Below, piece by piece: positions 62,737 to 64,000 of a stretch of 64,000 nucleotides of DNA. How positions within the stretch are numbered: position 1 is the first letter of the stretch; every line of letters begins with the position of its first letter. Source of the stretch: Microcoleus vaginatus_C (GTDB lineage Bacteria; Cyanobacteriota; Cyanobacteriia; Cyanobacteriales; Microcoleaceae); the NCBI GenBank assembly GCA_040004035.1, contig JAMPLN010000001.1, one strand, 5' to 3'. Under the pieces are notes generated by a model. It worked only from the letters and a program-made list of their open reading frames with translations. It was not told where the DNA came from and did not search any database. The position numbers and the translations under genes were made by a program.

Positions 62737-64000
62737 ATGCTGTCTATTCTATTAATCGACGACAACCCGAACGATCGCCTGATGATCGAGCGAGAACTGA
62801 GAAAAACTTTTCCCGATTTAGAAATTAAGTCGGTTATTGATATCCAAAGTCTCGAAAAAATCCTGACCGCCGGGGGTTTTGACATAGTAATTACCGACTA
62901 CCAACTGCACTGGAGCGACGGATTAACTATTTTCCAAAAAGTTCACAGTCGCTACCCGAATTGTCCGGTAATTATGTGTACTGACAGCGGCAGCGAACAA
63001 GTGGCAGTCGAAGCAATGAAAGCCGGCTTAAGCGATTACGTGTTCAAAGGGCGGCACTTAAAGCGGTTGGCGGGGGCCGTGGACGAAAGCTTGAAAAAAC
63101 AGCAGTTGCGCGAGAACTACGCGAAAACGTCGGCGCAGTTGGCAATTTCGGAGGAAAGGCTGAGGTTGGCGATCGAAGCCTCGAAAATGGGAACTTGGGA
63201 TTGGAATTTATTAAATGGCGAGGTGCTGTGGTCGGAGGGACACGAACTGTTATTTGGGTTGGAAAAAGGCAGTTTTGCGGGAACTTACGAAGCGTTTTTT
63301 GCCTGCATTCACCAGGATGACCAAGCCTCGATCGCCGACGCTGTTGCCTTTGCTTTAGAAAACAAAACAGAATACAAGTACGAATTTAGAGTCATTTGGC
63401 CGGACGGCAGCTTGCACTGGATTGCGGGTAGGGGCAAGTTTTTTGATGATGATACAGGTAAATCGGTGCGATCGATCGGCGTGGTTTGGGATATTACCGA
63501 TCGTAAATTATCGGAAGCCCGGGTGCAAGAAAGCGAGGAAAACTTGCGCTTTGCCCTAGAAGCAGCTAACACAATCGCTTTTACCTGGGATGTGGCATCG
63601 GGGGAAGTCCGCCGTTCGTCTAATGCCGAAACACAGATGGGTTTGGGGCCAGACAGCACCTGTGGTACTTTTGAGCAAAAAAAGAATGCGGTGCATCCAG
63701 AAGACCGCGAAAGGTTTTTGGCAGATGTGGATGCCGCATTCAGGGGTACGGGAGTTTATGAGTCGGAATACCGCAAAGTGCGACCCGACGGCTCAGTGAT
63801 TTGGCTTCACGACAAAGGGCGAGTGGTTTTTGACGCATCAGGTACACCCCTTCGGCTGTTCGGGGTGGCGATCGACATTACGGATCGCAAACAGTTAGAA
63901 TACGACCGCGAGCGGGCGTTGGCGCGCGAGCGGTCGTATTTGCGCCGCCTGCAAAAGTTAACCTCCGCGTCAGTTGCTATCAACTCCACGCTGTCGGTGG
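62737..64000 (+). CDS. receiver-PAS-PAS(-GAF) signalling protein, truncated by window end
   Basis: My translation from the ATG at 62737 is open to the window edge (421 codons). The receiver begins LSILLIDDNPNDRLMIEREL, with phospho-Asp in VITDYQ, closely related to the receiver of the upstream gene. A coiled coil and two PAS/PAC repeats follow (SKMGTWDWNLLNGEVLW...GVVWDITDRK and ANTIAFTWDVASGEVRR...GVAIDITDRK). The final LQKLTSASVAINSTLSV looks like the entry to a GAF domain. A kinase or cyclase output presumably lies beyond the window. Confidence 0.9.
   Translation, partial: MLSILLIDDNPNDRLMIERELRKTFPDLEIKSVIDIQSLEKILTAGGFDIVITDYQLHWSDGLTIFQKVHSRYPNCPVIMCTDSGSEQVAVEAMKAGLSDYVFKGRHLKRLAGAVDESLKKQQLRENYAKTSAQLAISEERLRLAIEASKMGTWDWNLLNGEVLWSEGHELLFGLEKGSFAGTYEAFFACIHQDDQASIADAVAFALENKTEYKYEFRVIWPDGSLHWIAGRGKFFDDDTGKSVRSIGVVWDITDRKLSEARVQESEENLRFALEAANTIAFTWDVASGEVRRSSNAETQMGLGPDSTCGTFEQKKNAVHPEDRERFLADVDAAFRGTGVYESEYRKVRPDGSVIWLHDKGRVVFDASGTPLRLFGVAIDITDRKQLEYDRERALARERSYLRRLQKLTSASVAINSTLSV

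Overview
The window comes from a filamentous cyanobacterium of the Microcoleus/Oscillatoria/Phormidium type. This is judged from three things: many HIP1 octamers (GCGATCGC), heptamer repeats (TCAACAG and TTTTAGA), and clearly cyanobacterial genes (glpX-type F/SBPase next to hemA, chlM, an Rcp1-like regulator, CHASE3/PAS kinases with phytochrome-type HisKA domains, a UPF0182 protein). I cannot name the species from sequence alone.

Layout. 1-3.3 kb: a partial cNMP-binding/AAA regulator with a membrane Fe-S tail, a small conserved unknown gene, a decayed DUF433/DUF5615 toxin-antitoxin pair, a possible 53-aa membrane protein and a cluster of palindromic repeats. 3.3-12.9 kb: housekeeping and unknown genes (uppP, a lumenal thioredoxin-like PSI factor, a mannose-1-phosphate guanylyltransferase, a CadD-like transporter, a DUF1003 protein, a frameshifted unknown, an ABC1/UbiB kinase). 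12.96-23.63 kb: a two-gene accessory unit, the most unusual part of the window. 23.7-26.5 kb: a small disordered protein, uvsE, an SRAP (YedK/HMCES) gene and a VOC protein. 26.7-37.4 kb: a CBS protein, glpX, hemA, UPF0182, a PIN protein and a site-2-protease-like protein whose HExxH motif is lost. 37.8-39.4 kb: tRNA-Arg(TCT), a possible IS200/IS605 end remnant and a conserved cyanobacterial gene. 39.9-49.9 kb: membrane and DNA-binding unknowns, lapA-like, a phosphohexomutase, DUF423, chlM, nagA and purE. 49.9-57.5 kb: two ammonium transporters separated by a solitary IS607 resolvase and a MITE-like element, a GDSL hydrolase, a GxxExxY gene between inverted repeats, and ispH. 58.3-64 kb: a signalling cluster of a CHASE3-PAS histidine kinase, an Rcp1-like receiver, a receiver-PAS-kinase and a partial receiver-PAS-PAS protein.

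The candidate new system is the pair at 12963-23632. The first gene encodes a PLD-like/SNF2-type SF2 helicase of 1103 aa. The second overlaps its stop codon (ATGA) and encodes one 2453-aa chain. That chain has an unknown N-terminal domain, a complete primary-type sigma-70 module (regions 1.2 to 4.2, with both the -10 and -35 DNA-binding elements intact), long coiled coils, a P-loop AAA/STAND-like ATPase, a winged helix and a further C-terminal domain. A helicase/nuclease-like protein translationally coupled to a sigma-factor-ATPase fusion suggests a defence or genome-surveillance module that touches RNA polymerase. That role is inference. The architecture is read directly from the sequence.
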